64,000 bases of DNA, taken from positions 4,390,501 through 4,454,500 of the forward strand of contig NZ_JARKIN010000001.1 of NCBI RefSeq assembly GCF_029351045.1, read 5' to 3'. The notes under the pieces were generated by a model, which ran no database searches, was not told the origin of the DNA, and worked only from the letters and a program-made list of their open reading frames with translations. This stretch comes from Streptomyces sp. WMMB303 (GTDB taxonomy: Bacteria > Actinomycetota > Actinomycetes > Streptomycetales > Streptomycetaceae). Of the stretch, positions 17,839 through 26,299 are shown in pieces (position 1 is the first letter of the stretch; every line of letters begins with the position of its first letter). The translations under genes and the position numbers were made by a program.

Positions 17839-17884
17839 CACGGCTCCGGCGGCGTCACCGGGCCACGCCCTCGCGGCACCGCTC

Positions 17885-18718
17885 CTACTCCGTCGGCTTG
17901 AGCCCCACCCCTGCCCAGCAGCCGACCTCCTCGGGGCTGATCGACCCCACCGGACGGCGGATGCCGTCCAACCTGTCGACCAGTTCCGGGTGCCAGTCGC
18001 AGGTGGCGACGATGCCCGGCTCGACGAGCGGGAAGTCATTCGCGGTGAAGAACTCGCGTACCTCTTCCCTGTCGCGGAACCGCAGGGTGATGCCTTGCGC
18101 CCGGTAGATCTCCAACACCTTGCGGAGGCTGATGTCGAGTTCGTCGGTGCCGTGCGAGAGGATCAGGGCACTGCCGGGAGCGAGCCGGTCCACGAGAGTG
18201 CGGACGATCCCCTGCGGGTCGTCCTCGTCGGCGATGAAGTGCAGCAGCGCGACGAGCGAGAGGGCGACCGGCTGGTCGAAGTCCAGCGTGGCGTTCGCGT
18301 GGTCGAGGATGCGCTTGGGATCACGCGCGTCGGCTTCGATGTAGTCCGTGGCGCCCTCGGACGTGCCGTTCATCAGGGCACGGGCGTAGGTGAGGACGAT
18401 GGGGTCGTTGTCGGCGTAGACGACGCGGCATCCCGGGGCTTCCTGCTGCGCGACCTGGTGCAGGTTGGGGGCGCTGGGGATGCCGGTGCCGATGTCCAGG
18501 AACTGCCGGATGCCCTGTTCACGCGCCAGGTAGCGGACGGCACGGTGCATGAACTCGCGGTTCTCGCGCGCCGCCGTCAGAGCGTTCGGGAACGCGGCCA
18601 CCGACTGCGCCGCGGCCTCCCGGTCCGGACCGTAATTGGTCTTGCCTCCGAGGAAATAGTCGTACATCCGGGCCGAGTGGGCCTTGGCTCCGGTCGTCTC
18701 GGGCATCTGGTGGCTCAT
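17885..18718 (-). CDS. SAM-dependent methyltransferase, DUF574 (PF04672) type
   Basis: This 277-residue protein is of the methyltransferase-like family that is highly expanded in Streptomyces. Recognisable pieces are the N-terminal SARMYDYFLGGKTNYGPDRE, the SAM-binding stretch FLDIGTGIPSAPNLHQVAQ, then VYADNDPIVLTYARALM. Also visible are VALLHFIADEDDP and the C-terminal PLVEPGIVATCDWHPE. ATG 18718 is preferred to a TTG 69 bp upstream because family similarity begins soon after. The substrate is unknown for nearly all members. The gene is convergent with a zinc-motif protein gene. Confidence 0.92.
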   Translation of the reverse strand: MSHQMPETTGAKAHSARMYDYFLGGKTNYGPDREAAAQSVAAFPNALTAARENREFMHRAVRYLAREQGIRQFLDIGTGIPSAPNLHQVAQQEAPGCRVVYADNDPIVLTYARALMNGTSEGATDYIEADARDPKRILDHANATLDFDQPVALSLVALLHFIADEDDPQGIVRTLVDRLAPGSALILSHGTDELDISLRKVLEIYRAQGITLRFRDREEVREFFTANDFPLVEPGIVATCDWHPELVDRLDGIRRPVGSISPEEVGCWAGVGLKPTE

Positions 18719-19115
18719 GCGCGGCGGCTCCAGGACAGGGGTGTGATGGCGGACATCGGCCTGCTGACGTGCGGCTCGATCGGACAACTACTGTCGTACA
18801 GAAGGGGTTTGAAATCCAGAGAGCCTCTATGACGAGGTGATCACGGAGGACCGCCGAAGGCCGTCCGACCGCCCACGCCGGACCCGGACCGCCCAGCGCG
18901 CCGCCCCCGGACCGACCACCGCCTGGCGGCCACCGACCCCGGTCAGACCGCCCCCGGGACGGGGAGGGCAGCCGGGAGGGCAGGTGCGCAGCCCGGACAG
19001 TGAACCCGGTCACCGGAGGCTTCGCTCGCTGGACCCCGGGGTAAGGTCCGGCTAAGTTAGGCCCGCCTCACCTAGGAGGCGCCGCTCGCACCACTCGTCC
19101 CCAGCTGGAGTCCGT
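18719..19115. other. Divergent intergenic region carrying the efe promoter
   Basis: These 397 bases lie between the DUF574 methyltransferase and efeO. The right end (19057-19075) holds the probable iron box. The middle (about 18840-19000) is very GC-rich and shows no gene. The left end, 18780-18840, is less GC-rich and probably carries the promoter of the methyltransferase gene. Confidence 0.5.
19057..19075. promoter_or_regulatory. Iron box (DmdR1/IdeR-type operator) before efeOBU
   Basis: The 19-bp sequence TTAGGCCCGCCTCACCTAG matches the DmdR/IdeR/DtxR consensus TTAGGTTAGGCTCACCTAA at 14 of 19 positions, with both outer arms nearly intact. It ends 40 bp upstream of the efeO start, where a repressor would block transcription. 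Iron-loaded DmdR1 binding would shut the operon off when iron is plentiful. The match is my own comparison with the remembered consensus. Confidence 0.65.
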
Positions 19116-20279
19116 ATGCGCCCCGTCCGCCTCTGTGCCGTCAGTGCCGCCCTGGCCGCGATATCCGTCGCCGCCGTCAGCGGGTGCGCCGAGAAGGCGG
19201 ACGCCGGTGGCGAGGGTGCCATCGAGGTGACCGCCACCGACGACTCCTGTGAGGTGTCCCGCAAGACCTTCCCCGCCGGTCATGTCCAGCTCGCGGTGGA
19301 GAACAAGGGCTCCAAGGTCACCGAGGTCTACGTGCTGTACCCGGACGGCCGGATCGTCACCGAGCGGGAGAACATCGGCGCGGGCACGAAGGCCAAGGTC
19401 ACCGCCGAGATCAAGGCGGGCGACTACGAGATCGCGTGCAAGCCCGGCATGAAGGGCGACGGTATCCGGCAGAAGGTCGAGGCGACCGGCGGCGGCAAGC
19501 CCGCCAAGCGCGACCCGAAGCTCGACGCGGCCGTCTCCGCCTACCGGGACTACGTGCTGGAGCAGGCGGAGCTGACCCTGCCCAAGGCCGAGAAGTTCGC
19601 GGAAGCCGTCAAGGCCGGTGACCTGGAGAAGGCGAAGAAGCTCTACGCGCCCTCCCGCATCGGCTGGGAGCGCACCGAGCCGGTCGCGGAGTCCTTCGGC
19701 ACCATCGACCCGAAGGTCGACCTGCGCGAGGACGGCCTGGAGGACGGGCAGGACCCGGAGAAGGACTGGACGGGCTGGCACCGCCTGGAGAAGTCGCTGT
19801 GGAAGAACGAGAAGATCACCGCGACCGACAAGAAGCTGGCCGACCAGCTGATCAAGGACCTCACCACCTGGCAGAAGAAGGTCGGCAAGGCGGAGATCAC
19901 CCCCACCTCCATGGCCAACGGCGCCAAGGAGCTCCTCGACGAGGTCGCCACCGGCAAGGTCACCGGTGAGGAGGAGCGCTACAGCCACACCGACCTGGTC
20001 GACTTCAAGGCCAACGTGGAGGGCGCCCACAAGTCCTACGAGCTGCTCAAGCCGGTCGCGAAGAAGAACGACGCCGCCCTGGTCAAGGAGCTCGACACAC
20101 AGTTCGCCGCCATCGACGAGCTGCTGGACAAGTACCGCCAGGACGACGGCGAGGACCCGGACGAGTACGCGTTCACCTCCTACGACAAGGTCGGCAAGGA
20201 CGAGCGCAAGAAGCTCTCGGACGGCGTGAACGCGCTGGCGGAGCCGCTCTCGAAGCTGGCCGCGGCCGTCGTCAAGTGA
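19116..20279 (+). CDS. efeO: Iron uptake lipoprotein EfeO (cupredoxin plus imelysin/M75 domains)
   Basis: This 387-residue protein has a lipoprotein signal ending in the lipobox VSGC, with Cys24 as the lipidated residue. Residues 35-125 form the cupredoxin-like domain (DDSCEVSRKTFPAG, YEIACKPGMKGDG). Residues 135-387 form the imelysin (M75) domain with the conserved HxxE metal motif at His222-Glu225 (GWHRLEK). It should capture iron outside the membrane and pass it to the EfeU permease with help from the EfeB peroxidase. It is first in an efeO-efeB-efeU operon behind an iron box. The domain set and length are complete. Confidence 0.96.
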   Translation: MRPVRLCAVSAALAAISVAAVSGCAEKADAGGEGAIEVTATDDSCEVSRKTFPAGHVQLAVENKGSKVTEVYVLYPDGRIVTERENIGAGTKAKVTAEIKAGDYEIACKPGMKGDGIRQKVEATGGGKPAKRDPKLDAAVSAYRDYVLEQAELTLPKAEKFAEAVKAGDLEKAKKLYAPSRIGWERTEPVAESFGTIDPKVDLREDGLEDGQDPEKDWTGWHRLEKSLWKNEKITATDKKLADQLIKDLTTWQKKVGKAEITPTSMANGAKELLDEVATGKVTGEEERYSHTDLVDFKANVEGAHKSYELLKPVAKKNDAALVKELDTQFAAIDELLDKYRQDDGEDPDEYAFTSYDKVGKDERKKLSDGVNALAEPLSKLAAAVVK

Positions 20280-20343
20280 TCACGAGCAATCGGCCACCGG
20301 CCCGCCGAGGCAACCGGACGGTGGAAGCACGAGGAGCGCGACC

Positions 20344-21705
20344 GTGACAGCGGAGGAAGACAGCACCGGCACCGGGCGGACCCCCGTTCCGGGCCGCCGA
20401 GCCGACCAGGCGGCGGCCGTCGAGCCGGGCCCGGAGGCGCGCCCCCAGGACACGCGTGCCGAGACCGGCGGCGCCCGGTCCTCCGTCGGGCGGCGCGCGC
20501 TGCTCGGCTGGGGCGGCGCCGGGCTGGCCCTGGGCGCCGTGGCGGCCGGCGGAACGGCCACCGCGCTGCACAACGACGAGGCGGACGCCGCTTCCGCCTC
20601 CGCCGGACAGGCGGTGCCCTTCCACGGCACCCACCAGGCCGGGATCTCCACTGCCGTGCCGGACCGGCTGCACTTCGCCGCCTTCGACGTGACGACCGAG
20701 GACCGGGAGGAGCTGATCCAGCTCCTCAAGGACTGGACCACGGCAGCCGCCCGGATGACGGCGGGCCACGCGGTCGGCGACGGCGCGTTCGGCCCGGTCC
20801 CCGAGTCGCCGCCGGACGACACGGGCGAGGCGGCTGGACTCAAGCCCTCCCGGCTGACCCTGACCGTCGGCTTCGGCCCCTCCCTCTTCGACAAGGACCG
20901 GTTCGGGCTGGCGGAACAGCGCCCCGAGGCGCTCGTCGAGCTGCCCGCCTTCCCCGGCGACAAGCTGGAGAAAGCGCGCAGCGGCGGCGACCTGTGCGTC
21001 CAGGCCTGTGCGGACGACCCGCAGGTGGCGGTGCACGCGATCCGCAACCTGGCCCGCATCGCCTTCGGCAAGGCCGCCATCCGCTGGTCGCAGCTCGGGT
21101 TCGGCAAGACCTCCTCCACCACGCCGGACGCGCAGACCCCGCGCAACATGTTCGGCTTCAAGGACGGCACCCGGAACGTCTCGGGCAGCGACAAGAAAGC
21201 GCTGGACGAGCACGTGTGGGTGGCGGAGAAGGACGGCCCGGCGTGGCTGGCCGACGGCTCCTACCTGGTGGCCCGGCGGATCCGGATGCACATCGAGACC
21301 TGGGACCGCACCTCGCTCAAGGAGCAGGAGGACATCTTCGGCCGGGACAAGCGCGAGGGCGCGCCCGTCGGCAAGGCCAAGGAGCACGACGAGCCGTTCC
21401 TCAAAGCGATGCTGCCCACCTCGCACGTCCGCCTCGCGCACCCCGACGCGCACAACGGGGCCCGCATCCTGCGCCGCGGCTACTCCTTCACCGACGGCAC
21501 GGACGGGCTCGGGCGGCTGGACGCGGGGCTGTTCTTCCTGGCCTACCAGCGGGACGTGCGCCGCGGCTTCATCCCGATCCAGCGCAGCCTGGCGCGGCAC
21601 GACGCGCTCAACGAGTACATCCAGCACGTCGGCTCGGCGGTCTTCGCCGTCCCGCCGGGCGTTCGCGACAAGGACGACTGGTGGGGACGCGAGCTGTTCT
21701 CGTGA
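20344..21705 (+). CDS. efeB: Deferrochelatase/peroxidase EfeB (DyP-type haem peroxidase)
   Basis: This 453-residue protein has a long N-terminal extension ending in a twin-arginine signal (SVGRRALLGWGGAG, Arg50-Arg51), so it is exported folded by Tat. The DyP fold follows, with the family GxxDG motif in GFKDGTRN and the proximal haem-histidine region in SHVRLAHPDAHNG. The C-terminal RRGFIPIQRSLARHDALNEYIQHVGSAVF is typical of EfeB. It is thought to oxidise ferrous iron or release iron from haem for the EfeO/EfeU system. The GTG at 20344 is preceded by GAGGAGCG. It lies 64 bp after efeO and 64 bp before efeU. Confidence 0.95.
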   Translation: MTAEEDSTGTGRTPVPGRRADQAAAVEPGPEARPQDTRAETGGARSSVGRRALLGWGGAGLALGAVAAGGTATALHNDEADAASASAGQAVPFHGTHQAGISTAVPDRLHFAAFDVTTEDREELIQLLKDWTTAAARMTAGHAVGDGAFGPVPESPPDDTGEAAGLKPSRLTLTVGFGPSLFDKDRFGLAEQRPEALVELPAFPGDKLEKARSGGDLCVQACADDPQVAVHAIRNLARIAFGKAAIRWSQLGFGKTSSTTPDAQTPRNMFGFKDGTRNVSGSDKKALDEHVWVAEKDGPAWLADGSYLVARRIRMHIETWDRTSLKEQEDIFGRDKREGAPVGKAKEHDEPFLKAMLPTSHVRLAHPDAHNGARILRRGYSFTDGTDGLGRLDAGLFFLAYQRDVRRGFIPIQRSLARHDALNEYIQHVGSAVFAVPPGVRDKDDWWGRELFS

Positions 21706-21769
21706 GTTGTTCTCATGAGCAGGCGATCCGGCCGACGGCGGTGTCAGCGAAGGTGGAGGAAGGTCCGGC

Positions 21770-22606
21770 ATGCTCGGTAACTATCTGATCGGCCTGCGCG
21801 AGGGTCTGGAGGCCAGCCTGGTCGTCTGCATCCTCGTGGCCTACCTGGTCAAGACCGGGCGGCGGGACGCGCTGCGGCCGGTCTGGCTGGGTATCGCCGC
21901 GGCCTGCGCGATTTCTCTCGGCTTCGGCGCCGCTCTGGAGTTCGGCTCCCAGGAGCTGACGTTCGAGGCCCAGGAAGCCCTCGGCGGCTCGCTGTCCATC
22001 CTGGCCGTCGGGCTGGTCACCTGGATGGTCTTCTGGATGCGCCGCACCGCCCGGCACCTGAAGAGCGAGCTGCACGGCAAGCTGGATGCCGCCCTCCAGA
22101 TGGGCACCGGGGCACTGGTGGCCACCGCGCTGCTGGCGGTGGGCCGCGAGGGGCTGGAGACGGCCCTGTTCGTCTGGGCCTCGGTCCGGGCCAGCGGCGA
22201 GGGCAGCGCGACGCCCCTGGCCGGCGTCCTGCTCGGTCTCGCCACCGCCGTCGTCCTCGGCTGGCTCTTCTACCGCGGCGCCCTGCGGATCAACCTCGCC
22301 CGCTTCTTCACCTGGACCGGCGCCATGCTGGTCGTCGTCGCCGCCGGGGTACTGGCCTACGGCGTCCACGACCTCCAGGAGGCCCGCTTCCTCGGCGGCC
22401 TGAGCACCAAGGCGTTCGACATCAGCTCCGCCGTCCCGCCGGACAGCTGGTACGGCACGCTCCTGAAGGGCGTCTTCAACTTCCAGCCCGACCCCACCGT
22501 CCTCCAGCTGGTCGTCTGGCTGCTGTACCTGGGCGTGACGATGACGTTCTTCCTCGCCCCGCGGCGCGACGCTTCCGCGCGGAAGCCGTCGCCGACGGCC
22601 GCCTAG
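21770..22606 (+). CDS. efeU: Iron permease EfeU (FTR1 family)
   Basis: This 278-residue protein has about seven transmembrane helices. Both iron-binding REGLE motifs of the FTR1 family are present: residues 10-14 (GLREGLEAS) and 126-130 (VGREGLETA). It forms the membrane channel of the EfeUOB system. It is last in the operon, whereas E. coli and many others place the permease first. The last 15 residues are short and hydrophilic. Confidence 0.96.
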   Translation: MLGNYLIGLREGLEASLVVCILVAYLVKTGRRDALRPVWLGIAAACAISLGFGAALEFGSQELTFEAQEALGGSLSILAVGLVTWMVFWMRRTARHLKSELHGKLDAALQMGTGALVATALLAVGREGLETALFVWASVRASGEGSATPLAGVLLGLATAVVLGWLFYRGALRINLARFFTWTGAMLVVVAAGVLAYGVHDLQEARFLGGLSTKAFDISSAVPPDSWYGTLLKGVFNFQPDPTVLQLVVWLLYLGVTMTFFLAPRRDASARKPSPTAA

Positions 22607-22617
22607 CATGTCCGCGG

Positions 22618-23060
22618 ATGCCAAACCTGTCCGGTGGTTCAGGCAGGGGAGGCCGGGTGACGCCGCGAGTCCGGGTGGGTGTTGCACTGGACGCTGTCGG
22701 GTCCTTCCTGGTGACCAGTTTGAACGACCGGGCGCGTTGGCGGCGTGAGCAGTCCGTGCGCTGGGATGAGCGGCGCCTGGACGCCTACGGCGCGTACCTC
22801 CACGTGGTCGAAGAGCTTGCGGGCCGCTGTCAGAGCATCGCTGCGGGCCGAGGACTGGTGACCGGCCCCGCACCGCTGGAGCTCACCGCCGAGGTGCTCG
22901 ACGAGCTCAGCGCGGCTGAAGCCCGCAGTTCGGCGCTGGGAGAGACCGGCGAATCGCTGGGCGATGCCGACACGAACACCGCGTCCAAAACGCTGAACCA
23001 CTGCCTGTGGCGGCTGGAGCACCTGGCGCGGGGCGTGCCCACGGAAGAAGAGGCTCAAGG
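22618..23060 (+). pseudogene. Truncated actinobacterial hypothetical gene
   Basis: From ATG 22618 the frame encodes a protein whose residues from about 38 onward (NDRARWRREQSVRWDERRLDA, then HVVEELAGRCQSIAAGRG) look like a conserved Streptomyces membrane-anchored hypothetical protein. Homologues I recall begin with a transmembrane helix and continue after the LNHCLWRLEHLARG block into a further helical domain. Here the recognisable sequence stops near 23060. The frame then runs on to 23547 antisense to other genes with unrelated composition. The 3' half seems to have been replaced during the rearrangement that left the IS remnant nearby. It starts 11 bp after efeU. Confidence 0.55.
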
Positions 23061-23103
23061 TCATGCGGTGATGTTCCATGGCGGACCCGGTCGGACCAGT
23101 CGT

Positions 23104-23370
23104 TCAGATGGCGTTGAAGCCTCGGGCGGCATCATAGATGTCGGTTTCCACGACGTAGATGACACGCGTGGTCACGATGAAGTGGACCATGGCTCCATCC
23201 AGCCAGCTGGAGCGCGTGAGGTCGTCGTTCGTGAAGGCGAGGTGGGTGGAGGGGCCGTATGGGTCATCGGTGACCCGATCGACGAGGTATTTCAGCGTGC
23301 GGCGATCACCGGGCGGGAGGTAGTCGCGGAGCCTGGCCGCTCGTTCGGTGAACTCAACACGGCGCTTCAT
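23104..23370 (-). CDS. RelE/ParE-like small protein (orphan toxin-like)
   Basis: This 88-residue protein has the pattern of the RelE/ParE fold: RRVEFTERAARLRDYLPP, then helix RRTLKYLVDRVTDDPYGP, a beta-rich core, and a terminal strand block IVTTRVIYVVETDIYD. No antitoxin-like gene flanks it on the same strand, so it may be an orphan or may be inactive. The ATG at 23370 lacks a clear Shine-Dalgarno; the frame is open further upstream. It lies between a truncated gene and an IS remnant, consistent with a rearranged accessory segment. Toxin activity is not shown. Confidence 0.55.
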   Translation of the reverse strand: MKRRVEFTERAARLRDYLPPGDRRTLKYLVDRVTDDPYGPSTHLAFTNDDLTRSSWLDGAMVHFIVTTRVIYVVETDIYDAARGFNAI

Positions 23371-23501
23371 GATGGCCTGATTGTAGGTCGAAGCGCACGA
23401 TGCGGTCATCGGATTTTTCGGGCGAGGATGGGGAGAGGGAAGCCGGACGGGCCGACTTCCTGCACGGTGGTGTTCGTCAGACGCATCTTCGAAAATGCTG
23501 C

Positions 23502-23800
23502 TCACAGCCACTCGCTGATGGCTGCGACCAGCACGGCCGCTTCGTAGCGGATGTCGAGCTTGTCGTATCTCGTGGCCACCGCACGGTGACGCTTGAGACG
23601 GTTGACGCCGCACTCGGCGGCGTGACGCTTTCGGTGGTCGGCCCTGTCGAACTTCAGCGGCCGGCCCCCGTGGGAGCCTCGTTTCTGGCGGTTCCGTGCC
23701 TGGTCGGCCTGGTCAGGAGTGGTGCAGCGGAAACCCCCGCGGCGTAGGTAGGCACGGTTCGTGCGGGAGGCGTACACCGTGTCCGCCCGCGCACCATCGG
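23502..23800 (-). pseudogene. IS5-family transposase remnant (C-terminal part only)
   Basis: The minus-strand frame ends with sequence diagnostic of IS5-type transposases: YASRTNRAYLRR, then ARNRQKRGSHGGRP and AAECGVNRLKRHRAV, finishing AAISEWL. The stretch GVNRLKRHR contains the region of the last acidic catalytic residue (Glu in AECGVN). Everything before about residue 20 of this fragment is unlike a transposase, so the N-terminal two-thirds with the first catalytic Asp residues is missing. Just beyond the stop lies TTCGAAAATGCTGCTCACAG, which may be what is left of the terminal repeat. It is a dead element and marks a past insertion or deletion. Confidence 0.85.
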
Positions 23801-23870
23801 GATCGCGGTGCGCGGGAGGGAGTTTCAGAGTCAGGACACCAGACGCATGAGACAGGGCGTCCCCGGCGGA

Positions 23871-24464
23871 TCAGGTCACGTCCTCACAAGGGTTGTAGTC
23901 CTTCTTCTTGGAACAGGACTCGTACCGCTTGGCGTACTTCTTGACGGCCGACTCGAACACGTCCCCGGAGGAGACGATCGTCCACTGCTGCTTCTGCACG
24001 CCGAAGGTACGGTCGAGCTTCAGCCCGGTTCGGTCCTGGGAGAGAGTTCCCTTGACGGACCCATAGTCGGTCAGACCGTCGAACTCGAACATGGTGGCGG
24101 TGCCGAGGCCGTTGAAGTCGGTCTTCGTCCGGACCTCACGGCCCGAGCCGTCGAAGTGGATCAGCGTGTACTTCCCGACCACCTGGCCCCCCGCCGGGTA
24201 GACCTTGAACGCCAGCATGGCGTGCAGTTCGCCCTCCGCGGTCATGGCGACATACTTGCGGGTCCGGGACTCAGGTGCGGCGCTCGGGGACTCCGACCCC
24301 TCGTGGCCGCCTGCCGAACTCGCGGTCGCGTCGCCGGGGGTCAAGCCCGTCGAATTGCCTGACTCGCCGTCCCCGCAGCCCACGAGCACGGCCGACAGCA
24401 GCAGCGCGACCGTGCAGCCCAGTAATGCCGTTTCCAGCGGGCGTCCGCATCCCCAACACGTCAA
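23871..24464 (-). CDS. Putative lipoprotein of unknown function
   Basis: This 197-residue protein has an N-terminal hydrophobic segment ending in the lipobox LVGC (ALLLSAVLVGCGDGE). A Ser/Gly/Thr-rich linker and then a beta-rich domain (KYVAMTAEGELHAMLAFKVYP, YTLIHFDGSGREV) follow. The C-terminus is Lys-rich with two cysteines (YESCSKKKDYNPCEDVT) that could form a disulphide. The start is uncertain: TTG 24464 is used, with a CTG downstream as an alternative. I do not recognise the family. It is expected to be anchored on the outer face of the membrane. Confidence 0.75.
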   Translation of the reverse strand: MTCWGCGRPLETALLGCTVALLLSAVLVGCGDGESGNSTGLTPGDATASSAGGHEGSESPSAAPESRTRKYVAMTAEGELHAMLAFKVYPAGGQVVGKYTLIHFDGSGREVRTKTDFNGLGTATMFEFDGLTDYGSVKGTLSQDRTGLKLDRTFGVQKQQWTIVSSGDVFESAVKKYAKRYESCSKKKDYNPCEDVT

Positions 24465-24580
24465 CTCCCCGTTCCTGTAGGCCGGTCCGCCCTCCGCCGA
24501 GCCCTCGGCGCGGCGCCCCGGAAGGAGTCAGAATTCCCCCTCCAGGGGCGCAGTGCAAGGCCATCCCCACAGCTGCGGCG

Positions 24581-24796
24581 CTACAGCCCCCAGCGGTGGT
24601 TGGCCGTCGCCAGTTTCACCGACATCACCTCGGCGCGGCTCGCCGACCGCAGGTCGTCGGGATCGGCGTGCCACGCGGGACCGCCGGGCCGCACGAGACG
24701 CACCGAGCCGTCCTCGCCGACCGAGTGGACGATGCCCGCCGTGCGCCGGGCCAGGTCGCTGACGACCTCGCCCGGCCGCCACTCGCCTCGGCTCAA
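24581..24796 (-). CDS. Small conserved hypothetical protein next to the XRE-DUF397 module
   Basis: This 71-residue protein starts at TTG 24796 and reads MSRGEWRPGEVVSDLARR, ending AEVMSVKLATANHRWGL. The TTG overlaps the TGA of the 76-residue gene upstream by four bases (TTGA), a tight coupling that decides the start. The sequence suggests a small beta-barrel (VHSVGEDGSVRLVRPGGPAW). I recall such proteins near XRE/DUF397 gene pairs in Streptomyces, but know no function. Confidence 0.72.
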   Translation of the reverse strand: MSRGEWRPGEVVSDLARRTAGIVHSVGEDGSVRLVRPGGPAWHADPDDLRSASRAEVMSVKLATANHRWGL

Positions 24797-25023
24797 CGCG
24801 GCTTTCCGCCCAGCGCCGCGGCCAGCTTCTCGGCCGTCGCCAGGTTGCAGCCGCCCAGTTCGAGCAGCGGGCCGCGCAGCGACCTGTCCGCGCAGGAAGC
24901 CAGATCCACGCGAAGGGACGGCAGCATGATGCCCGCCTCCGCGAGCGCGGCCCGCAGCCGCTCGTGGGTGCCCTCCGCCTCGCGGAGCTTGATCAGCGTC
25001 GGGGTACGTCGGCGATCTGCCAT
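24793..25023 (-). CDS. Small helical hypothetical protein divergent from the XRE regulator
   Basis: This 76-residue protein is helical and charged. It begins MADRRRTPTLIKLREAE and continues ERLRAALAEAGIMLPSLRVD, with two cysteines (ASCADRS, GGCNLATAE). It has no membrane segment. It shares a 118-bp intergenic region with the XRE regulator, which reads the other way, and its stop overlaps the TTG start of the following 71-residue gene. The regulator may control both directions. Function is unknown. Confidence 0.75.
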   Translation of the reverse strand: MADRRRTPTLIKLREAEGTHERLRAALAEAGIMLPSLRVDLASCADRSLRGPLLELGGCNLATAEKLAAALGGKPR

Positions 25024-25141
25024 GGAACTGCGCCTTTCTCAGGGGACTTTCACTTTCCGTGCCCCTACCGTGACGCTCCGGACATAGCCTTGTGGAGAGC
25101 GATCGCTGTGCACCTGTGCTTGTCAAGAGGCGGAGAACGGA

Positions 25142-25981
25142 ATGACGGCAGAGCGCCGGAACGACACGGACCCCAAAGCCGACCCGAAGGTGTCGACCCT
25201 CGCCTACTTCGGCACCGAGTTGCGGATCAGGAGAGAAGAGGCCGAACTGAGCCAGGCCGAACTGGGCCGCCGCACCTTCTGCACCCACTCGTACGTCTCC
25301 CGGATCGAGTCCGCCAGCCGCGTCCCGAGCGAGGAGTTCGCCCAGCGCTGTGACGAGGTCCTGTGCACGAGTGGATTGTTCGCCCGGCTGTGGCCCGTGG
25401 TCATCGAGCACGCCTACCCGGACTGGTTCCGCCCGTTCGTGGACCTGGAGAAGGAAGCCGTCAGCATCTGGAACTTCGAGAACCAGGTGGTTCCGGGGCT
25501 GTTGCAGACCGAGGAATACGTCCGCGCGGTGTTCGACGGCGGAAGGCTCCCTCACGCACGGGAGCTGATCGCTGCTCGCCTCACCCGCCAGCACATCTTG
25601 GAAGAGGAGTCACCGCCGGAGATCTGGGCGGTACTCGATGAGAGCATCCTGCGGCGGCCGATCGGCGGAGCCGAGGTCATGCGGCGCCAACTGGAGCACC
25701 TCCTCGCATGCGCGGCCGATCCCCGCGTCGTACTCCAGGTGCTGCCGTTCACCGCAGGCGCTCACGCCGGGCTCAACGGGGCTTTCGCAGGGCTGACGAT
25801 GAAGAAGGAAGTCGGACCCGACGTGGTGTACATGGACGGCATCGTGCGCGGCCAGGTATATGCCCGTCAGGTGGAGGTCGGGGCCGCCCGGCGAGCCTAT
25901 GATCTCCTGATGGCCGACGCCCTGTCCCCAAGAGCTTCCGTCGATCTGATGGCGGCAACGGCAAAGGAACTTACCCAATGA
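25142..25981 (+). CDS. XRE-family helix-turn-helix regulator with DUF5753 domain
   Basis: This 279-residue protein has an N-terminal HTH (FGTELRIRREEAELSQAELGRR, then CTHSYVSRIESASRVPS) in residues 20-75. A DUF5753 domain follows, with the hallmark VPGLLQTEEYVRAVF and later VLQVLPFTAGAHAGLNGAF. Such regulators are numerous in Streptomyces and normally pair with a DUF397 protein, as here: the stop overlaps the DUF397 start by four bases (ATGA). BldB/WhiJ-like regulation of development has been described for related pairs. The ligand is unknown. Confidence 0.94.
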   Translation: MTAERRNDTDPKADPKVSTLAYFGTELRIRREEAELSQAELGRRTFCTHSYVSRIESASRVPSEEFAQRCDEVLCTSGLFARLWPVVIEHAYPDWFRPFVDLEKEAVSIWNFENQVVPGLLQTEEYVRAVFDGGRLPHARELIAARLTRQHILEEESPPEIWAVLDESILRRPIGGAEVMRRQLEHLLACAADPRVVLQVLPFTAGAHAGLNGAFAGLTMKKEVGPDVVYMDGIVRGQVYARQVEVGAARRAYDLLMADALSPRASVDLMAATAKELTQ

Positions 25982-26196
25982 CAAGCGCGAGTAGCCTCCC
26001 CTGCACGGCATGGCGCACAAGCAGCTACAGCGGTAACAACGGCGGCAACTGCCTCGAAGTCGCCGTCGACCACCCCGGCCCTGCCCTCCCCGTCCGGGAC
26101 TCCAAGAACCCCGCCGGCCCCGCACTCCTCATCCCCACCCCCGCCTGGCAGGCGTTCGTCAGCCAGGTGCGGGCAGGCGGGTTCGGCCGGGTCTGA
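25978..26196 (+). CDS. DUF397 domain-containing protein
   Basis: This 72-residue protein matches DUF397: AWRTSSYSGNNGGNCLEVAV, VRDSKNPAGPALLI and a terminal WQAFVSQVR. It is translationally coupled to the XRE/DUF5753 regulator through an ATGA overlap. The pair is a common Streptomyces arrangement in which the DUF397 protein modulates or antagonises the regulator. It is expected to be cytoplasmic. Confidence 0.95.
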   Translation: MTSASSLPCTAWRTSSYSGNNGGNCLEVAVDHPGPALPVRDSKNPAGPALLIPTPAWQAFVSQVRAGGFGRV

Positions 26197-26299
26197 GGCG
26201 CAGATCATCGAACCGAAGACGTCACCCGCCGCAGACGCGGTCGTCATACGTACCGGCCGCCGCAACCTTCGCAAGGGCGGCGCCGCCTCGGCCGCGCTC

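Noticed and set aside
23400..23747. Plus-strand frame over the IS remnant
   Set aside because: It is antisense to clear IS5-type transposase sequence and has no features of its own.
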